A stretch of DNA of 64,000 nt from positions 248,001-312,000 of the forward strand of contig JBMYRB010000003.1 in the NCBI GenBank assembly GCA_049601915.1, given 5' to 3'. Position 1 is the first letter of the stretch; the number at the start of each line of letters is the position of its first letter. Positions 49,942 to 57,874 of this stretch are shown here, piece after piece. Origin of the DNA: UBA8079 sp049601915. GTDB taxonomy: Bacteria > Pseudomonadota > Alphaproteobacteria > UBA6615. A program made the position numbers and the translations under genes. Under the pieces are notes generated by a model. The model did no database searches. It worked only from the letters and a program-made list of their open reading frames with translations, and had not been told where the DNA came from.

Positions 49942-52841
49942 ACAACGACAGTTCCGTACAGGATATCTCCACCCAACTCTCCATCCTCCACGGTGCGTAC
50001 AGCCATGCGGCACGTGATGAGCCGCTGGCGAACCATGTCCAGACGATCTCCGACGAGATCACGCGGATGCTCGATCGCGGTGACGTTGCTTTCGAAGACC
50101 TTGCCGACGCCGTCGACGGCCTGACTCGCGACGCCTTTCGAATTCGCGCCGGCCGCCTGAGTAACTATCTGGGCGAAATCGCTCCCGACGCCAATGCTGC
50201 GGGCCTGCGCAAGCTGTTCGAATCCCTCGCCATCGGCGGCAACGGAAAGACGTTGCCGTTCAGCGAGTTTCGCGCCCGGGTAGAGCGCGCCACCTTCGGT
50301 ATCGTCTTTACCGCACACCCGACTTTCTCCATGTCGCGCGAGGCGATGGCCGCACTGGCCGACCTTGCCGGCGATCCCGCCGATCAGGCGCAGTTGGTCG
50401 AGCAATTGTCGAACGGGGATTTGTTCGGGCCGCCGCCGTCGATCGATCTGCGCCTGGAGGAAGAATTTGCCGCACGCGCCATCGCAAACGCCCGGCATGC
50501 CCGCGGCCGGATTCACGCGATCATCCTGTCGGTGGCCCGCGACGCCTACCCCGACGAATGGCGCGAGCTCGTCCCGCAGATCGCGACGCTGGCAAGCTGG
50601 GTCGGCTACGACCTCGACGGTCGTGCCGATATCGGCTGGTCTGACACCATGTCCGCGCGCTTGCGCAGTGAGCTTGACCAGGTCGACTTCCTGATCGAAC
50701 GGACCAACGCGATCAACGATGAAATCGCCGCGACCGAAGACCCCGGCGACGAGTTCCGCGCCCAGATCGAACTGGTGGCCGCCCGCCTCGGTGGCCTGCA
50801 CGACCTGATCATTGCCGATCTGGAAATTCTCGAGGCCGATGCCATGGATGGCGATGCCGTCCAGCGCTTCAACCGGCATATCGCCTCACGCACCGAAACC
50901 CGCCAGACCAATGCAGCGTCGCTGCTGACGCCGTTGGAGCGCGCGGTGACAATCGCACCCGATACGCTTGCCGATTCCGTTGCCAGCCTGCGCGCGCTCG
51001 TAGCCACCAGCGGACTCGGGGCTGCCCATGTCCATTTGCGCCTGAATGCATCGCAGCTGGTAAACGCCATACGCCGCGACGTGGGCCTCGAACATTCACC
51101 GAATGTCTCCGCGACCCGGCGATCTCACATGCGCGCCCTGAACGAACTGATCGCGAATTCGGTCCCCGTCACCAGCAACTTCGGCGATGTCGTATCGGAA
51201 TCCGCCTCGGCGCGGCGCCTTTTCATGATCGCCTCGCAAATTCTCAAACATGTGGATTCCGAAACACCGATCCGCTTGCTGATCGCCGAGTGTGAATCTC
51301 CGTTCGAGGTTCTGACGGCACTCTATTTCGCGAAATTGTTCGGCATCGACGGACAGGTCGATATTTCGCCCCTGTTCGAAACTCCCCATGCGCTCGAACA
51401 CGGCCATGACATGATCGCCAAGCTCGTCGAGAACGAGCACTACAGGGCCTATATCAAGGGCCGCAGGCGGCTGTGCGTACAGACCGGGTTCTCCGACGCC
51501 GGGCGCTTCATGGGGCAGGTCACGGCGTCCCTCGCCATCGAACGATTCCGCATCAAACTCGCCGGCGTGCTGGCGGCCGCCGGACTGACCGATATCGAGG
51601 TCGTGATCTTCGATACCCATGGTGAGTCCGTCGGGCGTGGTGCCCACCCGGCATCGTTCGGCGATCGCCTGGACTATGTGGACACGCCGTTCAGCCGTTC
51701 CGTATTTGCCGATGCGGGCCTCATCACGAAGCAGGAGCTCAGCTTCCAGGGCGGCGATGGCTATGTCTTCTTCGTCAATCCTGATATCGCCTTCGCGACC
51801 ATGAGCCGCCTCGTCGAACAACGTTTCGACACCGAAAGCGCCGCGGCCGCAACCACCGACCGGTTCTATGCCGATACGGATTTCTCGCTGGAGTTCTTCC
51901 TCGCGGTGAAAACCTTCCACGACCGGCTGGTCGAGGACCCCGATTATGCCTCCCTCCTCGGCACCTTCTCGACAAATCTGCTGCCCAAGTCGGGTTCGCG
52001 CCCGACCAAACGCGCCCATGAGGGACAGCGACCGGCAGACTCCGCGCACCCGTCCCAGATACGCGCGATCCCCAACAACGGCATCCTGCAGCAGCTTGGC
52101 TATCTCTCGAACACGGTCGGCGGGCTGGGGCGCGCGATTGCCATCGATCCGGAACGCTTTCACGGAATCTACGATCACTCCCCGCGCCTGCGAAGCCTGG
52201 TCGATCTCGTAAGGCGCGCCGACAGCTATGGCTCGCTTCCGGCGTTCCGCGGCTATGTCAACCTGTTCGACCCGGTCGGATGGTTGCTGCGGGCGCAATC
52301 GACCGACGACACGTTCCTTCGCAAACCCATGGAAAGCCTCGCCGAGACCCTTCAACGTACCGGGCGACACGAGCGGCTCAGCCGCATGCTCCGACTGTTC
52401 CTGCAGGACAGCATCGCCCGGCAAACCGCGTTTGACGAGCTCGGCCCGGACGACAGCCTGTCCGCCGACGCCAAGCCCGATCATGCCGAGACCGTCGAAC
52501 TTCTGCATGCCGTGCGCATCGCGCTTATCGGGCAATTGTTCCGGCTTGTGACCCAGGTGCCACGGTTCAGCCGCGAGCCGAACGTGACAATCGACGACGT
52601 GGTCGCGGAGTTGCTGCAGCTCGGCATTCCGAGCGCGCTGGTCATCCTCGAACGCGCCTTCCCCGTCGCCGGGGAACAACGCCCGGCCGAGGATTTCGGC
52701 GAACCCTCCACTTACGCCCAACTCAGCCGCGAGGGTTACATCGACGAACACATCACGATTTTTAAGCCGATGCGCGAAATCCATGTCCTGATTCAGAAGA
52801 TCAGCAGCGGCATCACCCATGCATCCGGCGCGATCGGCTAG
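49938..52841 (+). CDS. divergent phosphoenolpyruvate carboxylase homologue
   Basis: The 967-residue protein aligns over its full length with PEP carboxylase but departs from it at key sites. FTAHPT (His127) is kept. The usual GGDRDGNP is GYDLDGRAD, the YSDSxKDxG block is GFSDAGRFMG (Lys lost), FHGRGGxxGRGGxP is THGESVGRGAHP (His561 kept, the following Arg replaced by Glu563), and the C-terminal RNTG is ASGAIG. Normal PEPC makes oxaloacetate from PEP and bicarbonate. The gene is intact and coupled to the metC-like gene, so it is under selection, but standard activity cannot be assumed. Confidence 0.82.
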   Translation: MNNDSSVQDISTQLSILHGAYSHAARDEPLANHVQTISDEITRMLDRGDVAFEDLADAVDGLTRDAFRIRAGRLSNYLGEIAPDANAAGLRKLFESLAIGGNGKTLPFSEFRARVERATFGIVFTAHPTFSMSREAMAALADLAGDPADQAQLVEQLSNGDLFGPPPSIDLRLEEEFAARAIANARHARGRIHAIILSVARDAYPDEWRELVPQIATLASWVGYDLDGRADIGWSDTMSARLRSELDQVDFLIERTNAINDEIAATEDPGDEFRAQIELVAARLGGLHDLIIADLEILEADAMDGDAVQRFNRHIASRTETRQTNAASLLTPLERAVTIAPDTLADSVASLRALVATSGLGAAHVHLRLNASQLVNAIRRDVGLEHSPNVSATRRSHMRALNELIANSVPVTSNFGDVVSESASARRLFMIASQILKHVDSETPIRLLIAECESPFEVLTALYFAKLFGIDGQVDISPLFETPHALEHGHDMIAKLVENEHYRAYIKGRRRLCVQTGFSDAGRFMGQVTASLAIERFRIKLAGVLAAAGLTDIEVVIFDTHGESVGRGAHPASFGDRLDYVDTPFSRSVFADAGLITKQELSFQGGDGYVFFVNPDIAFATMSRLVEQRFDTESAAAATTDRFYADTDFSLEFFLAVKTFHDRLVEDPDYASLLGTFSTNLLPKSGSRPTKRAHEGQRPADSAHPSQIRAIPNNGILQQLGYLSNTVGGLGRAIAIDPERFHGIYDHSPRLRSLVDLVRRADSYGSLPAFRGYVNLFDPVGWLLRAQSTDDTFLRKPMESLAETLQRTGRHERLSRMLRLFLQDSIARQTAFDELGPDDSLSADAKPDHAETVELLHAVRIALIGQLFRLVTQVPRFSREPNVTIDDVVAELLQLGIPSALVILERAFPVAGEQRPAEDFGEPSTYAQLSREGYIDEHITIFKPMREIHVLIQKISSGITHASGAIG

Positions 52842-52850
52842 GCGCGTACC

Positions 52851-53819
52851 CTAGCCCCGGCCGTGCGGAACGCTCGGGTCGATCGCCGGTCCGAGCGGGA
52901 CAACGCCACTCGGGTTGCGCTGAGGGCTCTCCGAGTAATAGCCGCGCTTGTAGACATCGAGATCGACCGTGTCGGCAATCCCCGGCATCTGGTAGATCTC
53001 GCGGGTGTAGGCCCAAAGATTCGGATAGTCGATCAGGCGCCGTAGGTTGCACTTGAATGCCCCGTAATACGCCACATCGAACCGGATCATCGTCGGGAAC
53101 AACCGCACATCGGCTTCCGTAAACTGGTCGCCACAGAGGTAGCGATTTTCCGCCAGATGCGCCTCCAGCTTGTCCAATGTCGCGAAGACGTCGCGAACGG
53201 CGGCCTCATAGGCGTCCTGGGCGATCGAGAATCCGGCGCGGTACACGCCGTTATTGATGGTTCGATAAATCAGATCGTTCCACTCGTAGATCTGGTCCGC
53301 CAGTTCGTCGGGATACAAGTCGCGCTCGTTGTTGGAAAAGGCATCGAACGCTCCATTGAACATCCGGATGATCTCGGCGGATTCGTTGCTGACGATGCTC
53401 TCGCTCTCACGGTCCCAGAGCACTGGCACGGTGACGCGGGTCGTGGCATTCGGGTCGGACGCCGTATAAACCTGATGCAGCGCCGAAAGGCCCATCACGT
53501 TGTCGACATGGTCATCGTCGAAGTACCAGCCCTGGTCGTTGCGGCGCGGTACGGTCTTGTCGAGGCTTATCACGTCTTCGAGGCCCTTGAAGGTGCGCGT
53601 CAGCAACGTGCGGTGCGCCCAGGGGCAGTTCATCGCGATGTAGAGATGGTAGCGGCCGCGTTCAGGCACGAACCCGCCCTTGCCGCTCGGCCCCGGCGTG
53701 CCGTCCGTCGTCACCCAGTTGCGGAACGTAGAATCGGTGCGTTTGAAGGCACCTGACTTGTCCGTCTTATTCCTGGTTTCATTCTCTTCGACCCATTGGC
53801 CGTCGACCAGCATCGCCAT
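52851..53819 (-). CDS. glutathionyl-hydroquinone reductase (Xi-class GST, YqjG-like)
   Basis: The 322-residue protein has the Xi-class motif MNCPWAHRTLLTRTFKGLED with the catalytic Cys in NCPWAHR, then DVISLDKTVP, GWYFDD, VTVPVLWDRESESIVSNESA and the C-terminal helical GST domain with YLCGDQFTEADVRLFPTMIR. These enzymes reduce glutathionyl-hydroquinones, often in quinone or chlorophenol breakdown. It is convergent with the PEPC-like gene nine bases away. Confidence 0.93.
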   Translation of the reverse strand: MAMLVDGQWVEENETRNKTDKSGAFKRTDSTFRNWVTTDGTPGPSGKGGFVPERGRYHLYIAMNCPWAHRTLLTRTFKGLEDVISLDKTVPRRNDQGWYFDDDHVDNVMGLSALHQVYTASDPNATTRVTVPVLWDRESESIVSNESAEIIRMFNGAFDAFSNNERDLYPDELADQIYEWNDLIYRTINNGVYRAGFSIAQDAYEAAVRDVFATLDKLEAHLAENRYLCGDQFTEADVRLFPTMIRFDVAYYGAFKCNLRRLIDYPNLWAYTREIYQMPGIADTVDLDVYKRGYYSESPQRNPSGVVPLGPAIDPSVPHGRG

Positions 53820-54185
53820 CGCATCAGTCCTTTTCCGATATGCCTGTAACCTAGGCGAAAACCGCCAAACAGCAAGCGTGATACGGCGGCATTTCTTTCA
53901 TTGGATTTGAGCGTATCCGGAAACGGCAAACGATTGGCAGTAGCGATGCGTCGGCACGCGCCGATAGACATGAAGCGATGCTGTTCAACTCTTATCTCTT
54001 CATTTTCGTATGTCTGCCGACTGGCTCGCCTAACAGCTGATCCAGAAGCTGGCCGGCGCATAGCCCCAACCGGCCCGGATCGAGTGCTCGCCATGCGCCC
54101 GCACGCGTGGACAACTGCTCGCACTTGGCGATAATTTCCGATATCGCGCGTATCGCTACGTACGCCGAAATATGGGGGAACCGGT
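53820..54185. other. divergent intergenic region without a supported gene
   Basis: This 366-base stretch separates the GST gene (minus) from the thiolase-like operon (plus), so promoters for both are expected here. A minus-strand frame ending near 53992 has no recognisable homology or good start and runs over the start of the thiolase-like gene. I see no clear repeat, terminator or operator. Confidence 0.45.
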
Positions 54186-55331
54186 TTGAGTTTAAAGAAA
54201 GCCTGCGCCATCGCCGGCGTGGCGGAATCCCGCCTCGGCGTTGTCCCCGATTCAACCGTTCTCACACTTCAGGCCGAGGCTTTCGCAGCGGCCCTCGCCG
54301 ACGCCGGGCTGGAAAAATCCGACGTGGATGGGGTTCTCGTCTCCGGTGCCTGGGGCCGCCTGCCGCAACTGCAGATCGCCGAGTATCTGGGCATCCAGCC
54401 AAAATATGCCGACAGCACGTCGGTCGGCGGGGCGTCCTTCGAGTTCCACCTTGGCCATGCCGCCGCCGCGATCCAGGCGGGGCTCTGCAAGGTCGCGGTG
54501 ATTCTGTATGGCAGCACCCAGCGCTCGAAGCAGGACAAGTACATTTTCCAGATCCGCAACGATCTCGGATACCAGTATGAGGCGCCCTACGGCCTGCCGA
54601 CCCCGGTTGGTGCCTATGCGCTGGCCGCCTCGCGCCATTTCGCCGAATACGGTACCACGTCCGAGCAACTCGCCGACCTGGCCGTCTCCACCCGCGCCTG
54701 GGCCGGGCTCAACCCCAAGGCCTATCGCCGCGCCCCCCTCACCCGTAACGAGGTACTGGAGTCTGGCCTGATCGCCAGCCCGCTGCATCGCCTTGACTGC
54801 TGCCTGTTCACCGATGGCGGTGGTGCCGTGGTCGTGGTCAGCCCCGATGTGGCCAAGACCCTCGACAAACCGCCAGTCTGGCTTCTCGGTCAGGGGGAAT
54901 CGCTTTCCCACGCCCAGATCTCGGAGATGCCCGACCTGATCGTCACCCCGGCGTCGGAATCGGGTAAACGCGCCTTCGAAATGGCCGGTGTCAGCCACGA
55001 CCAGATCGACGTCACGGAAATCTATGACAGCTTCACCATCACGGTGTTGCTAACCCTGGAATCGCTGGGCTTCTGCAAACCCGGCGAAGGCGGCGCGTTT
55101 CTGGCGAACGGTCGCACGGGTCCCGGCGGCGAATTCCCGCTGAACACCAATGGCGGCGGGCTTTCCTACTGCCATCCGGGGCAATACGGCATCTTCCTGA
55201 TCATCGAGGCCGTGCGGCAGTTGCGCGGCGAGTGCGACGAGCGTCAGGTCGCGGACGCCGTCATGGCGCTGATCAGCGGCACAGGCGGCGTGTTGTCGTC
55301 GAATTCGACCTGTATCCTGGGGCTGGAGTAG
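54186..55331 (+). CDS. thiolase-superfamily protein lacking the nucleophilic Cys (lipid-transfer/Ltp2 type)
   Basis: The TTG at 54186 with GGGGGA before it gives 381 residues starting MSLKKACAIAGVAESRLG. The fold is that of thiolase/SCP-x proteins (VTEIYDSFTITVLLTLESLG, NTNGGGLSYCHPGQYG), but at the position of the thiolase nucleophile the text is SVGGASFEFHLGHA, with no cysteine. Such proteins paired with a DUF35 partner include the Ltp2-ChsH2 retro-aldolases that cleave acyl-CoA side chains. That is the likely class here, since a DUF35 gene follows five bases later. Biosynthetic thiolase activity is improbable. Confidence 0.85.
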   Translation: MSLKKACAIAGVAESRLGVVPDSTVLTLQAEAFAAALADAGLEKSDVDGVLVSGAWGRLPQLQIAEYLGIQPKYADSTSVGGASFEFHLGHAAAAIQAGLCKVAVILYGSTQRSKQDKYIFQIRNDLGYQYEAPYGLPTPVGAYALAASRHFAEYGTTSEQLADLAVSTRAWAGLNPKAYRRAPLTRNEVLESGLIASPLHRLDCCLFTDGGGAVVVVSPDVAKTLDKPPVWLLGQGESLSHAQISEMPDLIVTPASESGKRAFEMAGVSHDQIDVTEIYDSFTITVLLTLESLGFCKPGEGGAFLANGRTGPGGEFPLNTNGGGLSYCHPGQYGIFLIIEAVRQLRGECDERQVADAVMALISGTGGVLSSNSTCILGLE

Positions 55332-55335
55332 CAAT

Positions 55336-55725
55336 ATGACCGACGAGACCCAACCGATCGACCCGGACGGCGACCCCTATTGGGCAGGCGCAGCCGAAGG
55401 CGAGCTGCGCTACCGCAAATGCGGTGCCTGCGGCGCCTCGATCTTCTATCCCCGCGCCATCTGCCCTAAATGCGGCGCACCCGATCCCGCATGGGCCGTC
55501 TCCAACGGCGTAGGCAGCGTATATGCCTGCTCCACTGTGCACCGCGCCCCGCCCGCCTTTGCCGACAACGCCCCCTACACCGTGCTACTGGTCGACCTGG
55601 ACGAAGGCTTCAGGATGATGGGCGGGCTTGTCGGACAGACCGATATTGCCGTGGGCGACCGGGTCACCGTAACGTTCCGGGACGGCCCCGATGGTCGCCC
55701 CGCCCCCTACTTTACCCACGCCTGA
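55336..55725 (+). CDS. DUF35 Zn-ribbon/OB-fold protein
   Basis: The 129-residue protein has the rubredoxin-like zinc ribbon with four cysteines in YRKCGACGASIFYPRAICPK and CGAPDP, followed by an OB-fold (VGSVYACSTVHRAP, YTVLLVDLDEGFRMMGGLVG, VTVTFRDGPDG). DUF35 proteins bind acyl-CoA and stabilise thiolase-like partners. The five-base gap to the thiolase-like gene indicates a stoichiometric complex. The reading frame starts at a standard ATG. Confidence 0.92.
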   Translation: MTDETQPIDPDGDPYWAGAAEGELRYRKCGACGASIFYPRAICPKCGAPDPAWAVSNGVGSVYACSTVHRAPPAFADNAPYTVLLVDLDEGFRMMGGLVGQTDIAVGDRVTVTFRDGPDGRPAPYFTHA

Positions 55726-55733
55726 GCCGAGAA

Positions 55734-56429
55734 ATGAAAAACAAGAAAGCCGAATCCCTCGAAGACGCCGTCACCCGTATTCCCGATGGCGCGACCCTAC
55801 TGGTCGGCGGCTTCGGCCAGCCCGGCGTGCCCGAAGTCCTGATCGACGGGGTCTGCGACCTGAAACGCCAAGGCCTCACCATCGTCACCAATAATGCCGG
55901 CACCGGCCATAGCGGCATCGCGCGACTGATTGAGGAGGGCTGCGTGGGGAAGCTGATCTGCAGTTTCCCGTGGGCCAAAGAATCATTTGTTTTCAAGAAA
56001 TTATATGACGCCGGCAAGATCGAACTCGAGATCGTACCCCAAGGCACCCTGGCCGAGCGGATGCGCACGGCGGGTGCGGGCCTCGGCGGATTTCTGACGC
56101 CCACCGGCGTTGACACCGATCTGGCCGACGGCAAGCAGACGATGAATGTCGACGGCAAGGATTACGTGCTTGAGAAACCGTTGAACGGCGATTTCGCGTT
56201 GATCAAGGCTTACAAGGTCGATCCGCGGGGCAATCTCATCTACCGCAAGACCGGCCGGAACTTTAACCCAATCATGGCGATGGCCGCCGCCCATACAATC
56301 GTCGAGGTCCAGGAAGATGTCGAGATCGACGATCTCGATCCCGAAGTCATCGTGACGCCGGGGGTTTTCGTGGATACTTACTATGTCACCGGCTGGTACG
56401 AGATTGGCAAGGAGCGCAACGCATCATGA
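55734..56429 (+). CDS. 3-oxoacid CoA-transferase subunit A
   Basis: The ATG at 55734 gives 231 residues: MKNKKAESLEDAVTRIPDGA, LLVGGFGQPGVPEVLIDG, the glycine-rich CoA site VTNNAGTGHSGIARL and IELEIVPQGTLAERMR. It is the alpha subunit of a family I CoA-transferase (ScoA, AtoD, PcaI type), which moves CoA from succinyl-CoA or acetyl-CoA to an acid. The frame is open upstream, but that part overlaps the DUF35 gene. It overlaps subunit B by four bases (ATGA). Confidence 0.93.
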   Translation: MKNKKAESLEDAVTRIPDGATLLVGGFGQPGVPEVLIDGVCDLKRQGLTIVTNNAGTGHSGIARLIEEGCVGKLICSFPWAKESFVFKKLYDAGKIELEIVPQGTLAERMRTAGAGLGGFLTPTGVDTDLADGKQTMNVDGKDYVLEKPLNGDFALIKAYKVDPRGNLIYRKTGRNFNPIMAMAAAHTIVEVQEDVEIDDLDPEVIVTPGVFVDTYYVTGWYEIGKERNAS

Positions 56430-57103
56430 GCGACGAAAAAACAAACCTGCTGACCCGGCAACAGATCGCGGCCCGCGCGGCCGAGGACATGGAAGACGGC
56501 TGGCTGGTCAATCTCGGCATCGGCATGCCGACCATGATCCCGACCTTCATACCCGGTGAACGAGACGTGATGTTCCATTCCGAAAACGGCTTGATCGGTA
56601 TGGGCCCGCCCCCGGCCGAGGGCGAGGCCGACCAGGATCTGATTAGCGCCGGCAAGGAGCTGGTGTCCATGGTTCCCGGCGGGGCTTATACTCACCACGC
56701 CGACAGTTTCGCCATCGCCCGCGGCGGACGGCTCGATTGCGCGGTCCTCGGCGCGTTTCAGGTGGCTGCGAACGGCGATCTGTGCAACTGGCGCCTGCCC
56801 AACCAGAGTTCAGGCAGTGTGGGCGGCGCGATGGACATCGCGGTCGGTTCTAAGCGGGTTTTTGCGATGATGACCCACACCGCGCGCGACGGGGTTGCCA
56901 AGATCGTCGCCGAACGCAGCTATCCCCTCACCGCCGGTGGCGTTGTGACGCGCATCTTCACAGACATGGCGGTCATCTCCATCACGCCCGACGGGCTGGT
57001 TCTCGACGAGGTCGCGCCCGGGCTGACCGCCGATGAGGTCCAGGCCGTCACCGACGCAACGCTGATCATGGACAATGTCGGCACCATTACGATTGCGGCG
57101 TAA
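56426..57103 (+). CDS. 3-oxoacid CoA-transferase subunit B
   Basis: The 225-residue beta subunit has the catalytic Glu53 in FHSENGLIGMG, LVNLGIGMPT before it, and GGRLDCAVLGAFQVAANGDL and GGAMDIAVGSKRVFAMMTH after it, all standard for ScoB/AtoA/PcaJ. With subunit A it activates or recycles an organic acid as its CoA ester. In this operon it could prepare the substrate for the thiolase-like pair or recover the product. The acid is unknown. Confidence 0.94.
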   Translation: MSDEKTNLLTRQQIAARAAEDMEDGWLVNLGIGMPTMIPTFIPGERDVMFHSENGLIGMGPPPAEGEADQDLISAGKELVSMVPGGAYTHHADSFAIARGGRLDCAVLGAFQVAANGDLCNWRLPNQSSGSVGGAMDIAVGSKRVFAMMTHTARDGVAKIVAERSYPLTAGGVVTRIFTDMAVISITPDGLVLDEVAPGLTADEVQAVTDATLIMDNVGTITIAA

Positions 57104-57107
57104 ACAG

Positions 57108-57866
57108 ATGAGCGAGCTCACCAACATCTCCGGCCAGGTCGCCGTCGTCACCGGAGGCACCGCCGGCATGGGCGAAGCCGCTGCCTTACGCTTCGGGGCC
57201 GAGGGTGCGAAGGTCGTGGTGATCGGCCGCACGCCCGAAAAGGGCTACGCGGTGGTCAAACACATCACCGATGCGGGCGGCGAGGCCATGTTCGTGAAGG
57301 CCGAATGCGCCGACGAAGGTGAAGTCAAAGCGGCGACGAAGACCATCCTCGACGCCTGGGGTCGCGCCGACATCCTCGTGAACACCGCTGGAGGCTTCAT
57401 CGACGCCCCGCCGCTGGAAGAGATCACGCTGGATGCCATGCATCACAGCTACGACTGGAACGTGATCGCCAAGTTCCTGATCACCCGTGAGCTGGTGCCG
57501 GCAATGAAGGCCAACAAGTACGGCCGGATCGTCAACATCTCATCCGTGGCTGGCCGCACGGCGGGTGCAGGCGCGATCGAATATTCAACGACTGAAGCCG
57601 CGATCATCGGCATGACCCGACGCCTGGCCAAGGAACTGGCACCTGACGGCATTACGATTAACGCCATCGCGCCCGGACTGGTGCTGACCCCGCGTGTCAC
57701 GCGGCATCCACAAGACGTGCTCGACGCGCGGGCCAGGGCCATCCCCGTCGGCCGCCTCGGCAAGCCCGAAGAACTTGCCCATGCCATCTGGTATCTGTGT
57801 ACGCCGGGCGCGGCGTTCACGACCGGTGCCGTACTCGACGTCAACGGCGGCGCGTGGACGGGTTGA
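57108..57866 (+). CDS. SDR family protein with catalytic Lys replaced by Glu
   Basis: From the ATG at 57108 the protein has 252 residues with a normal SDR frame: VVTGGTAGMGEAAALRF, NTAGGF in DILVNTAGGF, Ser in NISSVAG. The YxxxK motif reads YSTTE (Tyr159, Glu163): the codon is GAA at 57594-57596 where AAA or AAG is expected, a single-base difference. The remainder (INAIAPGLVLTPRVT, AVLDVNGGAWTG) is intact. Lys is needed for cofactor binding and proton transfer, so activity may be lost or altered. It follows the CoA-transferase genes by four bases. Confidence 0.88.
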   Translation: MSELTNISGQVAVVTGGTAGMGEAAALRFGAEGAKVVVIGRTPEKGYAVVKHITDAGGEAMFVKAECADEGEVKAATKTILDAWGRADILVNTAGGFIDAPPLEEITLDAMHHSYDWNVIAKFLITRELVPAMKANKYGRIVNISSVAGRTAGAGAIEYSTTEAAIIGMTRRLAKELAPDGITINAIAPGLVLTPRVTRHPQDVLDARARAIPVGRLGKPEELAHAIWYLCTPGAAFTTGAVLDVNGGAWTG

Positions 57867-57874
57867 TCGCTGAG

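Noticed and set aside
48700..50013. 437-codon minus-strand frame over the metC-like gene
   Set aside because: It crosses the metC-like/ppc-like junction and mirrors conserved PLP-enzyme text; not a gene.
51096..52820. 574-codon open frame antisense to the PEPC-like gene
   Set aside because: Same GC-driven shadow effect; the plus-strand protein aligns to a known family over its full length.
53992..54255. Minus-strand frame of 87 codons in the GST/thiolase gap
   Set aside because: It overlaps the thiolase-like start, has a weak start context and no homology that I recognise.
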